Shown here piece by piece: positions 35,322 to 46,590 of a stretch of 64,000 nt of DNA. The DNA lies in NCBI RefSeq assembly GCF_000227685.2, contig NZ_CP007029.1:1028501-1092500 (forward strand), read 5' to 3'. Below the pieces are notes generated by a model that did not search any database, was not told the DNA's origin, and saw only the letters and a program-made list of their open reading frames with translations. This stretch comes from Thioalkalivibrio paradoxus ARh 1 (GTDB lineage Bacteria > Pseudomonadota > Gammaproteobacteria > Ectothiorhodospirales > Ectothiorhodospiraceae). Numbering within the stretch: the stretch's first letter is position 1; every line of letters starts with the position of its first letter. The position numbers were made by a program, and so were the translations under genes.

Positions 35322-38054
35322 CTACCGCAGCGCCGGGGCGCGTTGGCGCTGGGCCCAGGCGACCATGGCCAGAAGCAGCAGCGCGGGCAGGAAGAACCAC
35401 TCCGGGGCCGGACGGTCGGCGGGAACGAACACTGCGGTGATGCGCGCGCCGGATTCCACCCCGAGCCGTTCCGCCGCGGAACCGAAACGGACGAAACTCA
35501 CGTTTACCTGATCGCCGAACACCATCAGCCCGAGGCCGGCGGCGGTCAGTCGCTCCGAGCCTGGGCCGGGATCCCCCAGTGGCAGCATCACGCGCCGCGT
35601 GACTTCCTCGCCGTCGAGGTCGTAGTCGGACACTTCCAGCCGCAGATGACCCTGGGCGGGTGCGGCCTCGGCCGCCGCCTCTACCTCGGCCGCGGGCAGA
35701 GTGCTCAGCGGGGGATGCAGGCGGTCCATCCAGACTCCGGGCACCAGCAGCGTCAGCGCCACCAGCAGCAGCAGAGCCGTTTCCCAGACCCGGTTGCGCA
35801 CCAGCAGGTAGTGCTGCGTGGCCGCGACGAACACCAGGATGCCGGCCAGCGAACCGAAGAACGTCAGCGTGAGCTGCCACAGGTTGTCGACGCCGATCAG
35901 CAGCAACTGGGTGTTGAATACGAACACGAACGGCAGCGTGACGGTCCGCAGGCTGTACCAGAAGGCCTGGATGCCGGTGCGGATCGGGTCCGCCCGCGCC
36001 ACCGCTGCGGCGGCGAACGAGGCGAGGCCGACCGGGGGTGTGACGTCGGCCATGATGCCGAAATAGAACACGAACAGATGCGCCGCGATCAGCGGGATCA
36101 GCAAGTCGTTCTGGGCCGCGAGATCGACGATCACCGGCGCCATCAATGTGGCGACGATGATGTAGTTCGCGGTGGTCGGCAGCCCCAGGCCCAGGACCAG
36201 GCAGATCACCGCGGTCAGCAACAGCATCAATAGCAGGTGCCCCCCGGACAGCCACTCGACCAGGTCGGTCATCACCAGGCCGATACCGGTCATCGCCACG
36301 GTGCCGACGATGATCCCGGCGGCGGCCGTGGCCACGCCGATCCCGATCATGTTGCGTGCTCCCTGCACCAGCCCCTGCCCGAGGTCGTGAACGCCCGCCA
36401 TTGCGGCCTGCAGATGTCCGCGCCGGCCGCGGAAGAACAGCATCAGCGGGCGCTGTGTCAGCAGGATCCCGATCAGAAACAGCACCGCCCAGAACGCCGA
36501 CAGCCCCGGCGACAGCCGTTCCACCACCAGCGCCCAGATCAGCACGACCACCGGCAGCAGGTAATGCAGCCCGCCCTGGATCGTCGGGCCGGGGGCGGGC
36601 AATTCGCGGATCTCGGGGTCCAATTCCGCCTGCGACTCGGGCACGCGGCAGGCGAGCCAGAGCAGCCCCAGGTACGCGATTGCGACGAGTGCGCCGATCA
36701 CGTAGAACGAGTGATCGCCCGCGAGCGTCTTGATCCAGCCAAGGCCAAAGTAGACCAGCCCGGCCAGCACCAGCAGGCCGCTGACCGAAAGTCCCAGCGC
36801 CAGCCCGGTGCGCAGCACGGTGCTGCTGCCGCGCCGCGGCAGCCCCTCGAGCCCGGACTTGCAGGCCTCGAGATGCACGATGTAGAGCAGCGCGAGGTAG
36901 GCGATCAGCGCCGGCAGAAACGCATGCTTGATCACCTCGACGTAGGGGATGCCGACGTATTCGACCATCAGGAACGCCGCGGCCCCCATCACCGGCGGCA
37001 TCAGCTGTCCGTTCACCGAACTCGCGACCTCGACCGCGCCCGCCTTCGCTGCGGGGAATCCGGTGCGTTTCATCAGCGGCACGGTGAAGGTGCCGGTAGT
37101 CACCACGTTCGCGATCGACGACCCGGACACGACCCCGGTCAGCCCCGACGCGACCACGGCCGCCTTCGCCGGGCCACCGCGCAGGTGCCCGAGCAGCGCG
37201 AACGCCACACGGATGAAATAGCCGCCGGCGCCGGCCCGCTCGAGCAATGCGCCGAACAGCACGAACAGGAACACGAAGCTGGTCGAGACCCCCAGCGCGA
37301 TGCCGAATACGCCCTCGTTCGACAGCCATTGCTGCGACATCGCGCGCCCGAACGACGCGCCGCGGTGCGCCAGCACATCCGGCATCCACGGGCCGGCGAA
37401 GGTGTACAGCAGGAAGACGCCGGCGATCACCATCAGCGCCGGGCCCAGCACGCGGCGCGTGGCCTCGAGCAGCAGCAGCATTCCCAGGCCGGCCGCGATC
37501 ATGTCCGCCAGGATCGGGCGCCCGGGCCGCTGGGCGAGCTCCTGGTGGAACAGGAACAGGTAGCCGGCGGTGAGCGCCGCGGCGAACGCCAGCAGCCAGT
37601 CGATCCAGGGAATGCGTTCCAGCGGTGCCGGTCGCCAGGCCGGCCAGGCCAGCGCGAGCGCCACGCCGCCGATCAGCAGGTAGACCGGCACCCAGGGTTG
37701 TTCCGCCTGGTGCTGCTGCCAGGCCAACAGCCACAGACCCAGCGCCAGCAGCAGGTAGAATCCGGCCGCGATGTGCGGGCCGTGGCGCGACGGCAGGCGC
37801 GCGGGAAACAGCAGGAACGCCAGAAAGACCGCGAAGGCCAGATGGATCGAGCGGGCCTGGGTCTCGGGGATCACCCCGAACCCCAGGCTGTACGGTAGCG
37901 GCGAGACGATCCAGAGCTGGAACAGCGACCAGGCCAGCGCGGTGGCCGCGACCACGAAGCCGACGACCCGGCCGGGGCGCCGGGCCCCGGTTTCCATATG
38001 CTCGGCCAGGACCGCCGCTCCGGTCTGGCCGGCCTCGACGCGGCTTCCGCTCAT
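35322..38054 (-). CDS. TRAP transporter fused DctQ-DctM permease (TAXI type) with DUF3394 tail
   Basis: 910 residues. About four N-terminal TM segments form the small-subunit part (DctQ-like), fused to the large permease: AGVFLLYTFAGPWMPDVLAHRG, GSSIANVVTTGTFTVPLMKRTGFPAAKAGAVEVASS (the hallmark of TRAP large subunits), GLGLPTTANYIIVATLMAPV and PPVGLASFAAAAVA. The C-terminal soluble-plus-TM piece (LRLEVSDYDLDGEEVTRRVMLPLG) is the DUF3394 extension. Transcribed after, and 19 bases from, its TAXI binding protein. Sodium-driven uptake of an organic acid is expected. Confidence 0.92.
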   Translation of the reverse strand: MSGSRVEAGQTGAAVLAEHMETGARRPGRVVGFVVAATALAWSLFQLWIVSPLPYSLGFGVIPETQARSIHLAFAVFLAFLLFPARLPSRHGPHIAAGFYLLLALGLWLLAWQQHQAEQPWVPVYLLIGGVALALAWPAWRPAPLERIPWIDWLLAFAAALTAGYLFLFHQELAQRPGRPILADMIAAGLGMLLLLEATRRVLGPALMVIAGVFLLYTFAGPWMPDVLAHRGASFGRAMSQQWLSNEGVFGIALGVSTSFVFLFVLFGALLERAGAGGYFIRVAFALLGHLRGGPAKAAVVASGLTGVVSGSSIANVVTTGTFTVPLMKRTGFPAAKAGAVEVASSVNGQLMPPVMGAAAFLMVEYVGIPYVEVIKHAFLPALIAYLALLYIVHLEACKSGLEGLPRRGSSTVLRTGLALGLSVSGLLVLAGLVYFGLGWIKTLAGDHSFYVIGALVAIAYLGLLWLACRVPESQAELDPEIRELPAPGPTIQGGLHYLLPVVVLIWALVVERLSPGLSAFWAVLFLIGILLTQRPLMLFFRGRRGHLQAAMAGVHDLGQGLVQGARNMIGIGVATAAAGIIVGTVAMTGIGLVMTDLVEWLSGGHLLLMLLLTAVICLVLGLGLPTTANYIIVATLMAPVIVDLAAQNDLLIPLIAAHLFVFYFGIMADVTPPVGLASFAAAAVARADPIRTGIQAFWYSLRTVTLPFVFVFNTQLLLIGVDNLWQLTLTFFGSLAGILVFVAATQHYLLVRNRVWETALLLLVALTLLVPGVWMDRLHPPLSTLPAAEVEAAAEAAPAQGHLRLEVSDYDLDGEEVTRRVMLPLGDPGPGSERLTAAGLGLMVFGDQVNVSFVRFGSAAERLGVESGARITAVFVPADRPAPEWFFLPALLLLAMVAWAQRQRAPALR

Positions 38055-38073
38055 GCTGCGTTGCCGTGCAGCG

Positions 38074-39060
38074 TCAATCCTGGATCAGGTCCGACTCGCG
38101 ATAGTAGCGCAGCGCACCGTCGTGCAACGGCGCCGACAGCCCCTGATGGACCATGACCTCCGGGTCCAGCACCCCGAAGGCCGGATGCATCGCGCGGAAG
38201 GAATCGAAATTCTCGAATACCGCACGGGTGAGGTGGTAGACGGCGTTGTCGGTGGTCTGCGTCGAGCTCACCAGCGTCGCGCCGACACCGAAGGTGGCGA
38301 TGTCCTCCGCCTGGTTCGGATACATCCCGGCCGGAATCGTGGCGGGGAAATAGTAGGGGGTTTCCTCCACCAGCGTGTCGACGACCGCCCCGGCCACCGG
38401 GATCAGGCGCGCGTCGCAGGTCGCGATCGGCTCCTGGATCGCGGCCGAGGGATGGCCCACGGTAAACAGGATCACGTCGATGCGGTTATCGCACAGCGCC
38501 TGCCCCTGTTCGCGCGAAGGCAGCTCGGAGGCGAGGGCGAAGTCGCTCATGCTCCAGCCGTACTCGGCCATCAGGCGTTCCACGGTGCCGCGCTGCCCGG
38601 AGCCCGGGTTGCCCACGTTCACGCGCTTGCCGACGATGTCGTCGAACGACTCGATATCGCTTTCGGCGCGAACCAGCACGGTGAACGGCTCCGGGTGCAG
38701 CGAGAATACCGCGCGGAGTTCGTCGTTTTCGCCCTGATCGGCGAAACGGTCGGTGCCATGGTAGGCATGGTGCTGCCAGTCCGATTGCACGACGCCGAAA
38801 TCCATCTCCCCGGCCGCGATCGAATTCAGGTTGAACACCGAACCCCCGGTGCTCTCGGCATTGCAGCGCATGCCGTGAACCGATCGATCGCGGTTCACCA
38901 GCCGGCAGATGCTCTGCCCGGTGGGGTAGTACACGCCGGTGACGCCTCCGGTGCCGATGGTGATGAAGCGCTGATCGGCGCTCGCGGCGGCGCTCAGCCC
39001 GAGGGCCAGCGCGATGCCGGCCACCAGAGGAATGCCGGGTCCGAGTAGGGTCTTCTGCAT
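38074..39060 (-). CDS. TAXI-family TRAP solute-binding protein
   Basis: 328 residues with a signal peptide ending LALGLSAAASA. Then FITIGTGGVTGVYYPTGQSICRLVN and AESTGGSVFNLNSIAAGEMDFGVVQSDW, the diagnostic TAXI blocks, plus NVGNPGSGQRGTVERLM. ATG at 39060. First gene of the binding protein-permease pair. TAXI ligands known are glutamate and similar dicarboxylates; not decidable here. Confidence 0.93.
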   Translation of the reverse strand: MQKTLLGPGIPLVAGIALALGLSAAASADQRFITIGTGGVTGVYYPTGQSICRLVNRDRSVHGMRCNAESTGGSVFNLNSIAAGEMDFGVVQSDWQHHAYHGTDRFADQGENDELRAVFSLHPEPFTVLVRAESDIESFDDIVGKRVNVGNPGSGQRGTVERLMAEYGWSMSDFALASELPSREQGQALCDNRIDVILFTVGHPSAAIQEPIATCDARLIPVAGAVVDTLVEETPYYFPATIPAGMYPNQAEDIATFGVGATLVSSTQTTDNAVYHLTRAVFENFDSFRAMHPAFGVLDPEVMVHQGLSAPLHDGALRYYRESDLIQD

Positions 39061-39224
39061 GCGGTCTCTCCGTCTGAAAAACGGTTCGGAAGCGCGATTC
39101 AAACCCCATTCGGGTGCCGGAGGCAAACCCCATGGCCGCAAGCGGGTCTGCCAGCGGAGCCGGAATACAGTATATTCGTGCCCCTCGTTTTTCCCTTCAC
39201 CCTCCGATTCCGGGAGTGCATCGC

Positions 39225-40484
39225 ATGTTTTCCATCCATATGAGCATCAATGGCTACGATCCTGAACTTTGGTCCGCAATCGAAGGCGAGGCCCGGCGCC
39301 AGGAAGAGCACATCGAGCTGATTGCGTCGGAGAACTATGCCAGCCCCCGGGTACTGGAAGCGCAGGGCTCGGTGCTCACCAACAAATACGCCGAGGGCTA
39401 CCCGGGCAAGCGCTACTACGGCGGCTGCGAATACGTCGACATCGCCGAAACCCTGGCGATCGATCGGGTGAAGCAGCTGTTCGAAGCCGATTACGCGAAC
39501 GTGCAGCCGCATTCCGGCTCGCAGGCGAATGCCGCGGTGTACATGGCGCTGCTCGAGCCGGGCGACACGGTGCTCGGCATGAGCCTGGCGCACGGCGGGC
39601 ACCTGACGCACGGGGCCCGGGTCAACTTCTCCGGCAAGATCTACCATGCGGTGCAGTACGGCATCGACGACCAGGGGCTGCTCGACTACGACGAGATCGA
39701 ACGCCTGGCGCTGGAGCACCGGCCGAAGATGATCGTCGCCGGCTTCTCGGCCTACTCGCGGGTGATGGACTGGGCCCGTTTCCGCGCGATCGCCGACCAG
39801 GTGGGCGCGTACCTGATGGTCGACATGGCCCACGTCTCGGGGCTGATCGCCGCGGGCGCATATCCCAACCCGGTGCCGCACGCGCATGTGGTGACCTCGA
39901 CTACACACAAGACGCTGCGCGGCCCCCGTGGCGGCATCATCCTCGCGAAGTCGAATCCGGAACTCGAGAAGAAGTTCCAGTCGCTGGTGTTCCCCGGCAC
40001 GCAGGGCGGCCCGGCGATGCACGTGATCGCGGCGAAGGCCGTCGCGTTCAAGGAGGCGCTGGAGCCCGGCTTCCGCGACTACCAGCAACAGGTGGTCGCG
40101 AATGCCCGCACGATGGCCGGAACGCTGATGGAACGCGGCTACAGCGTCGTCTCGGGCGGCACCGACAACCACCTGTTCCTGCTCAGCCTGATCGACAAGG
40201 GCATGACCGGTAAGGCGGCCGACGCGGCGCTGGGCGCGGCGAACATCACCGTGAACAAGAACGCGGTGCCGAACGACCCGCAGTCGCCGTTCGTGACCAG
40301 CGGCATCCGCATCGGCACCCCGGCGGTGACCACGCGCGGCTTCGGCGAGACCGAGTGCCGGGATCTCGCGAACTGGATCGCCGACGTGCTCGACGATCAC
40401 GAGAATCCGGCGGTGATCGACGCGGTGCGTGCGAAGGTGCTCGATGTCTGCGCCCGGTTCCCGGTCTACGGCCAGGGCGAATAG
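39225..40484 (+). CDS. glyA: Serine hydroxymethyltransferase
   Basis: 419-residue PLP enzyme interconverting serine and glycine with tetrahydrofolate. [43 protein letters not shown] and [15 protein letters not shown] (Schiff-base Lys) are present, as is the C-terminal [21 protein letters not shown] at 39225 after GGGAG; ATG at 39240 is also in frame. It starts the conserved glyA-nrdR-ribD-ribE-ribBA group, ten bases before nrdR. Confidence 0.97.
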   Translation: MFSIHMSINGYDPELWSAIEGEARRQEEHIELIASENYASPRVLEAQGSVLTNKYAEGYPGKRYYGGCEYVDIAETLAIDRVKQLFEADYANVQPHSGSQANAAVYMALLEPGDTVLGMSLAHGGHLTHGARVNFSGKIYHAVQYGIDDQGLLDYDEIERLALEHRPKMIVAGFSAYSRVMDWARFRAIADQVGAYLMVDMAHVSGLIAAGAYPNPVPHAHVVTSTTHKTLRGPRGGIILAKSNPELEKKFQSLVFPGTQGGPAMHVIAAKAVAFKEALEPGFRDYQQQVVANARTMAGTLMERGYSVVSGGTDNHLFLLSLIDKGMTGKAADAALGAANITVNKNAVPNDPQSPFVTSGIRIGTPAVTTRGFGETECRDLANWIADVLDDHENPAVIDAVRAKVLDVCARFPVYGQGE

Positions 40485-40493
40485 GCCCAGGCG

Positions 40494-41027
40494 ATGCGCT
40501 GCCCGGCCTGCGGCGCCGACGACACGCGCGTCGTGGACTCGCGCGTGGCCGGATCCGAACAGGATCAGATCCGCCGGCGCCGCCAGTGCCAGGTCTGCGG
40601 CGCCCGTTTCACCACCTTCGAGCGTGCCGAATTCAGCATGCCGCGCGTGGTCAAACGCAGCGGCGAGCGGGCCGCGTTCGACGAGGGCAAGCTCCGTGCC
40701 GGTCTGACGCTGGCGCTGCACAAGCGGCCGGTGCACACTGACGAGGTCGAGGCCGCGGTCGAGCGGATCAAGCGCCGGCTCGCCGCCTACGGGGCCCGCG
40801 AGATCCGTTCCGACCGCATCGGTGAATGGGTGATGGACGAGTTGCGCTCCCTGGATCAGGTGGCCTACATCCGCTTTGCGTCGGTGTATCTGAGCTTCGC
40901 GAACGTGCAATCCTTCCGCGAAGCGGTCGAGCGTCTGGAACAGGACCTGACCCCGGAGATGCGCCGCTCGCAGCTGCGCCTGATCGATGAGGGCACGGAA
41001 CCTCCGGGGTCGGAGCCCGAGCCTTGA
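40494..41027 (+). CDS. nrdR: Transcriptional repressor NrdR
   Basis: 177 residues. N-terminal zinc ribbon MRCPACGADDTRVVDSRV with the second pair in CQVCGARFTTFER, then an ATP-cone domain (VVKRSGERAAFDEGKLRAGL to YIRFASVYLSF). It represses ribonucleotide reductase genes in response to (d)ATP. The C-terminal 20 residues are a Pro/Glu-rich extension. Ten bases after glyA, ten bases before ribD. Confidence 0.97.
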   Translation: MRCPACGADDTRVVDSRVAGSEQDQIRRRRQCQVCGARFTTFERAEFSMPRVVKRSGERAAFDEGKLRAGLTLALHKRPVHTDEVEAAVERIKRRLAAYGAREIRSDRIGEWVMDELRSLDQVAYIRFASVYLSFANVQSFREAVERLEQDLTPEMRRSQLRLIDEGTEPPGSEPEP

Positions 41028-41037
41028 AGGCACCCGC

Positions 41038-42192
41038 ATGAGCGACGAACGGTTCATGGCGCGCGCGCTGCAGTTGGCACGCGTTGGCCTTTACACCACC
41101 GACCCGAACCCCAGGGTCGGGAGCGTCGTGGTGCGCGCGGGCGAAATCATCGGCGAGGGCACCCACTGGCGCGCTGGGGAGCCGCACGCGGAGATCCACG
41201 CCTTGCATGCCGCCGGCGAGCGGGCGCGGGGCGCCACCGTGTACGTCACGCTCGAACCCTGTTCTCACCATGGCCGGACCCCGCCCTGCGCCGATGCGCT
41301 GATTGCGGCCGGGGTGGCACGGGTCGTGATCGCGATGCAGGATCCGAACCCCCGCGTCGCCGGGCGTGGCATCGAGCGCCTTCGGAATGCCGGTATCGAA
41401 GTGCGCCCCGGGGTTCTCGAGTTCGAGGCTCGCCAGCTGAATCCGGGGTTCGTCCGGCGCATGCAGAGCGGGCGGCCCTGGGTCCGGGTCAAGCTTGCGT
41501 CCAGCCTGGACGGGCGTACCGCAATGGCCTCTGGCGAGTCCCGCTGGATCACCGGCCCGGCTGCGCGCCGCGACGTGCAGCACTGGCGCGCCCGGGCCGG
41601 GGCAATCCTGACGGGCAGCGGCACCGTGCTTGCCGACGACCCGCGTCTGACCGTGCGCCTGACGCCGGCCGAGCTGCTGGCCGATGATGGCCATGCCCCA
41701 AACCAAACCCCCGAGCTCGCGGATGTCGCCCCGCGGCACCCGCCGCGGGTGGTGGTCGATTCCAGGCTGCAGACCCCGCGTTCCGCACGCCTGCTCGACG
41801 GCGAAGGTTCGGTACTCGTGTTGACCACCGCCGAGCGCGCGGCGTCGGACAAGGCCCGGGATCTGCGCCTGCGGGGAGCGGAGGTCGAGGCGGCACCGGA
41901 ACGGGAAGACGGGCAGCTCGATCTGGGCGCCGTGCTGGAGCGGCTCGGCGAACGCGAGGTCAACGAACTGCATGTGGAAGCCGGCGCGGGCCTTGCCGGG
42001 GCGCTGGCCCGTTGCGGGCTGGTCGATGAGTGGCTGCTCTACCTTGCACCCTGCCTGATGGGCTCCGGAGCGCGCCCGCTGCTCGACTGGCCGTTGCAGC
42101 ACATGGCCGAGCGCGCCGAACTCGACCTGTTCGCCTGCGACCGGGTCGGCGACGCCCTGCGCCTGCGGGCCTGGCCGCTGCCGCCCGTGTAG
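41038..42192 (+). CDS. ribD: Bifunctional riboflavin biosynthesis protein RibD
   Basis: 384 residues: deaminase domain (residues 1-~145) with zinc motif HAEIHAL and VTLEPCSHHGRTPPCADALI, then the reductase domain (WVRVKLASSLDGRTAMASGESRWITG; NELHVEAGAGLAGAL). Carries out steps two and three of riboflavin synthesis from GTP. ATG at 41038 after AAGG. About 200 non-coding bases follow before the riboflavin synthase gene. Confidence 0.96.
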   Translation: MSDERFMARALQLARVGLYTTDPNPRVGSVVVRAGEIIGEGTHWRAGEPHAEIHALHAAGERARGATVYVTLEPCSHHGRTPPCADALIAAGVARVVIAMQDPNPRVAGRGIERLRNAGIEVRPGVLEFEARQLNPGFVRRMQSGRPWVRVKLASSLDGRTAMASGESRWITGPAARRDVQHWRARAGAILTGSGTVLADDPRLTVRLTPAELLADDGHAPNQTPELADVAPRHPPRVVVDSRLQTPRSARLLDGEGSVLVLTTAERAASDKARDLRLRGAEVEAAPEREDGQLDLGAVLERLGEREVNELHVEAGAGLAGALARCGLVDEWLLYLAPCLMGSGARPLLDWPLQHMAERAELDLFACDRVGDALRLRAWPLPPV

Positions 42193-42389
42193 GGCTTCGT
42201 CCCGTGCTCGATGGCGGCGCCTCCCGCGCCGGTACTCCCGGATGCGGCGGCCCGGAGCGGATCCAGGCGCTGCACAACGTCAGGCGCTTCAACCCCGGTT
42301 TCCGCATGGTCCCACGCACGGCTGCCCGGTATGATTTAGTGTTTCCCGGTTTTTCCATCCCCCCATCGCTGGGCAGGCGGCACCACTAG

Positions 42390-43070
42390 ATGTTCACTGG
42401 AATCATCGAGACCCTGGGCAGCATCGCGGCACTGGAGCCGCGTGGCGGCGACCTGCGCCTGAAGGTGCGGGCTCCGGGAATGGACCTTTCCGATACGCAA
42501 CTCGGCGACTCGATCTCGGTCAACGGCGTTTGCCTGACCGTCACTGCGCTCGAGGGCGGGCAATTCGCGGCCGACGTGAGCCGCGAGAGCCTGGGCGTCA
42601 CCACACTGGGCGACCTCGCGATCGGCGACCGGGTGAATCTGGAGCGGGCGCTGACGCTGAATACGCGTCTCGGCGGGCACCTCGTCTCGGGTCATGTCGA
42701 CGGCGTGGGCGAGCTGGTCTCGATGCAGCCGGACGCGCGTTCGACCCGGGTGCGTTTCCGCGCACCGGATCCGCTGGCGCGCTATATCGCCGCGAAGGGC
42801 TCGATCACCATCGACGGCACCAGCCTCACCGTGAACGCGGTCGACGGCGCCAGCTTCGACGTCAATATCATCCCCCACACCTGGAGCCTGACCCGTTTCT
42901 CGGTGTACCGGGTCGGCACCCGGGTGAATCTCGAGGTCGACCTGATCGCCCGCTACCTCGAACGCCTGATGCTCGGCGAGCGTGCCGCGCAGCCGGGCGG
43001 TGCCGGGGAGCTGTCCGAGTCCTGGCTAGCGGAGCAGGGTTTTGCCAACCATTCCGGCCCGCGCGACTGA
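42390..43070 (+). CDS. ribE: Riboflavin synthase alpha chain
   Basis: 226 residues made of two similar lumazine-binding repeats: MFTGIIETLGSIAAL with NGVCLTVTAL, and LGGHLVSGHVDGVGELVS with IDGTSLTVNAV. It dismutates 6,7-dimethyl-8-ribityllumazine to riboflavin. The C-terminal 25 residues are a Gly/Glu extension. I see no FMN riboswitch in the 197 bases upstream. 29 bases before the next gene. Confidence 0.96.
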   Translation: MFTGIIETLGSIAALEPRGGDLRLKVRAPGMDLSDTQLGDSISVNGVCLTVTALEGGQFAADVSRESLGVTTLGDLAIGDRVNLERALTLNTRLGGHLVSGHVDGVGELVSMQPDARSTRVRFRAPDPLARYIAAKGSITIDGTSLTVNAVDGASFDVNIIPHTWSLTRFSVYRVGTRVNLEVDLIARYLERLMLGERAAQPGGAGELSESWLAEQGFANHSGPRD

Positions 43071-43099
43071 CTGCGGCGGGCCGCCGACGGAACCGACAC

Positions 43100-44209
<1,110 letters not shown>

Positions 44210-44363
44210 GCCCCGCCCGCGGCGCTGGCCATGGCGTCGCGATGCGAAGCCGGCGTTCGTTGCTGCCGCCCGGCGAACCGCCCCGCCGGTCGATCGAGAT
44301 GCCCGCGAACGGCGGCGCCTTCCCGGGTGCGGTGCCGCGGCCGCCCGCCGGACCCTCGGGCAC

Positions 44364-45641
44364 TCACGGCCGGACCGCGTCGTCCCGGTGCCCGTAGCGG
44401 CGCTCGATGTAGGCCTCGACCCGCGCCTGGAATTCCTCGGCGATGCGCTCGCCCTTCAGCGTCACGGTCTTCTCGCCGTCCTCGTACACCGGCGCCACCG
44501 GCACCTCGCCGGTCCCGGGCAGGCTGATGCCGATGTTCGCGTGCTTGCTCTCGCCGGGACCGTTCACCACGCAGCCCATCACCGCCACGGTCATCTCCTC
44601 GACGCCCGGGTAGCGCTTCTTCCAGTCCGGCATCTGGTGCCGGATGAAACCCTGGATGTCCTGCGCGAGGCGCTGGAAATAGTCGCTGGAGGTCCGCCCG
44701 CAGCCCGGGCAGGCGATCACCGACGGCAGGAAGCTGCGCAGACCGAGGCTCTGCAGAATCTCCTGCGCGACGATCACCTCCTGGGTGCGATCGCCGCCGG
44801 GTTCCGGGGTCAGCGAGATCCGGATGGTGTCGCCGATGCCCTGCTGCAGCAGCACCGCGAGCGCCGCGGTCGACGCGACGATCCCCTTCACGCCCATGCC
44901 CGCCTCGGTCAGCCCGAGATGCAGCGGATAATCGCAGCGCGCGGCGAGATCGCGGTACACGCGAATCAGCGGCTGCACGCCGCTGACCTTGGCCGACAGG
45001 ACGATCCGGTCGTGCGGCAGCCCGAGGGCCTCGGCCTGCGCCGCGCTCTCGAGCGCCGACGCGATCAATGCCTCGCGGGTCACATCCTCCAGCGGCATCG
45101 GCTCGGGGCGCGCGGCGTTCTCGTCCAGCAGCCGCGCGAGCACCGCCTGGTCCAGGCTGCCCCAGTTCACGCCGATGCGCACCGGCTTGTCGTAGCGGCA
45201 GGCCACCTCGATCATCGCCTCGAACTGGCGGTCGCGCTTCGACCCGCGCCCGACGTTCCCCGGATTGATGCGCAGCTTGGCCAGCGCCTCGGCGCAGGCC
45301 GGGTATTTCCCCAGCAGCTTGTGGCCATTGAAATGGAAATCGCCGACCAGCGGCACGTCCAGACCCATCTGCGCCAGGCGCTCGCGGATCTCCGGCACCG
45401 CCGCAGCCGCTGCCTCGGTATTCACCGTGATGCGCACCAGTTCCGAGCCCGCGCGGGCCAGCTCCGCGACCTGGATGGCGGTGCGCACCGCATCGGCGGT
45501 GTCGGTGTTGGTCATCGACTGCACGACGATCGGCGCGTCGCTGCCGACGGTCACGGGGCCGACCCGAACGGGCGTGGTGGAATGCCGGGTAATGGAGGAG
45601 TTCACAGGGGTGCCGTGGTCCAAGGGATGCGTGCCCACCAT
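44364..45641 (-). CDS. ispG: 4-hydroxy-3-methylbut-2-en-1-yl diphosphate synthase IspG (GcpE)
   Basis: About 425 residues. TIM-barrel part with [18 protein letters not shown] and RINPGNVG, then the 4Fe-4S domain with Cys in [15 protein letters not shown] and [10 protein letters not shown]. Penultimate step of the non-mevalonate isoprenoid pathway. Start uncertain: ATG at 45641 or 45659; a GTG near 45600 would begin closer to the family start. Convergent with the riboflavin genes; it is the last core gene before the cassette array. Confidence 0.95.
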   Translation of the reverse strand: MVGTHPLDHGTPVNSSITRHSTTPVRVGPVTVGSDAPIVVQSMTNTDTADAVRTAIQVAELARAGSELVRITVNTEAAAAAVPEIRERLAQMGLDVPLVGDFHFNGHKLLGKYPACAEALAKLRINPGNVGRGSKRDRQFEAMIEVACRYDKPVRIGVNWGSLDQAVLARLLDENAARPEPMPLEDVTREALIASALESAAQAEALGLPHDRIVLSAKVSGVQPLIRVYRDLAARCDYPLHLGLTEAGMGVKGIVASTAALAVLLQQGIGDTIRISLTPEPGGDRTQEVIVAQEILQSLGLRSFLPSVIACPGCGRTSSDYFQRLAQDIQGFIRHQMPDWKKRYPGVEEMTVAVMGCVVNGPGESKHANIGISLPGTGEVPVAPVYEDGEKTVTLKGERIAEEFQARVEAYIERRYGHRDDAVRP

Positions 45642-45908
45642 TGTCGCCGCAGTTTCCATCGGCCGCAAAAAGCCATCACGACACCCGCCCTGATGGCCCC
45701 GTCGAGCGCACCATCGAATACCACGCCCCCTGCTACAAACCCGATCGCGAAGAGAATGACCGCACCGCATGGGCTATATTCCAGCAATGGGGCAGCGACG
45801 GAGGCTCAGAGTGAGCACGACGGCCGAGCCACAGGGGTTGGTGGCGAATGTGGACGGGCAGAGGCGATCGTGCGGTCGCTACGACAAAGGAACCGCTAAT
45901 CATGTTAT

Positions 45909-45944
45909 ACAGAATCTGCATATCACGAATATCCCAGATTCTGT
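45909..45944. repeat. Inverted repeat at the core/accessory boundary
   Basis: ACAGAATCTG and CAGATTCTGT are perfect inverted arms with 16 bases between. It sits in the AT-rich stretch where GC content drops and the cassette array begins. Could be a terminator/operator or a trace of an integration site. Confidence 0.55.
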
Positions 45945-46001
45945 CTATCATCAATATTCCAGTTTCTTCTGATTTATGCTGTTATATTTTATGAGGCAGT
46001 A

Positions 46002-46514
46002 ATGGAAATTGAGCGATCACTGGAGCCGTTAACCAAAAGCGATCTAAAAGAGCTGTATGAGGGTTGCGTAAAAAGGCTCCATGAATATTTCCTTGTAGGT
46101 CAAGGCCGAAAGTGGCTGGAGCTGTACGACATAAAACAGCCTCTTGCCGTCGCTCTATGTCAGGGCGCAGCAATGCACTACCACGACAAAACAAATGGTG
46201 TAAAAGACTTTGATGTATGGTTTTTCTACCCTTTCAATAAAAAGCATCTGCCTTACCGCACATACTGGAACTGGGATTATCAAAATCCCAAGTTCGGTCG
46301 CCACCCATCAATTCCTGGCTACATGGGCAGAAAGGTCGATGTCTTGGTGAGGTCAATAAAATCATATGCAGATAATGACCCTGTTAAAACAATTCATCAG
46401 TTTATGCGGCATGAAAATACCACTTCATCTAAAGAGCTTGCAAAAAAAGCCGTGGTAATGCTGGCACCAGAAAGGTTGCTGGGAAAAGTGGTGTGGTACA
46501 AGCAAAAAATATAA
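46002..46514 (+). CDS. Cassette gene, unknown (possible nucleotidyltransferase fold)
   Basis: 170 residues, AT-rich compared with the core genes. No family recognised. The segment LCQGAAMHYHDKTNGVKDFDVWFFY has the small-residue turn and DxD layout of minimal nucleotidyltransferases, which is suggestive only. C-terminus is basic (APERLLGKVVWYKQKI). It is followed directly by an attC site, so it is a mobile gene cassette. Confidence 0.75.
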   Translation: MEIERSLEPLTKSDLKELYEGCVKRLHEYFLVGQGRKWLELYDIKQPLAVALCQGAAMHYHDKTNGVKDFDVWFFYPFNKKHLPYRTYWNWDYQNPKFGRHPSIPGYMGRKVDVLVRSIKSYADNDPVKTIHQFMRHENTTSSKELAKKAVVMLAPERLLGKVVWYKQKI

Positions 46515-46572
46515 CAAGAGGGTCAAGAGCAACGCGCAATAAAACGCGCGCGTCTTACCCTGTTCGTTGGGC
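46509..46572 (+). repeat. attC site 1
   Basis: Ends in the consensus core GTTGGGC (46566-46572). Outer arms AACAAGAGGGT and ACCCTGTTCGTT pair with one extra base; inner arms AAGAGCAACGCGC and GCGCGCGTCTT pair around a short loop. Left 7-mer ATATAAC is a weak match to RYYYAAC. Confidence 0.75.
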
Positions 46573-46590
46573 GTCATAGGAGAGGTAACT

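Noticed and set aside
42193-42389. FMN riboswitch before the riboflavin synthase gene
   Set aside because: The conserved RFN core elements are not seen; the interval is featureless GC-rich sequence.
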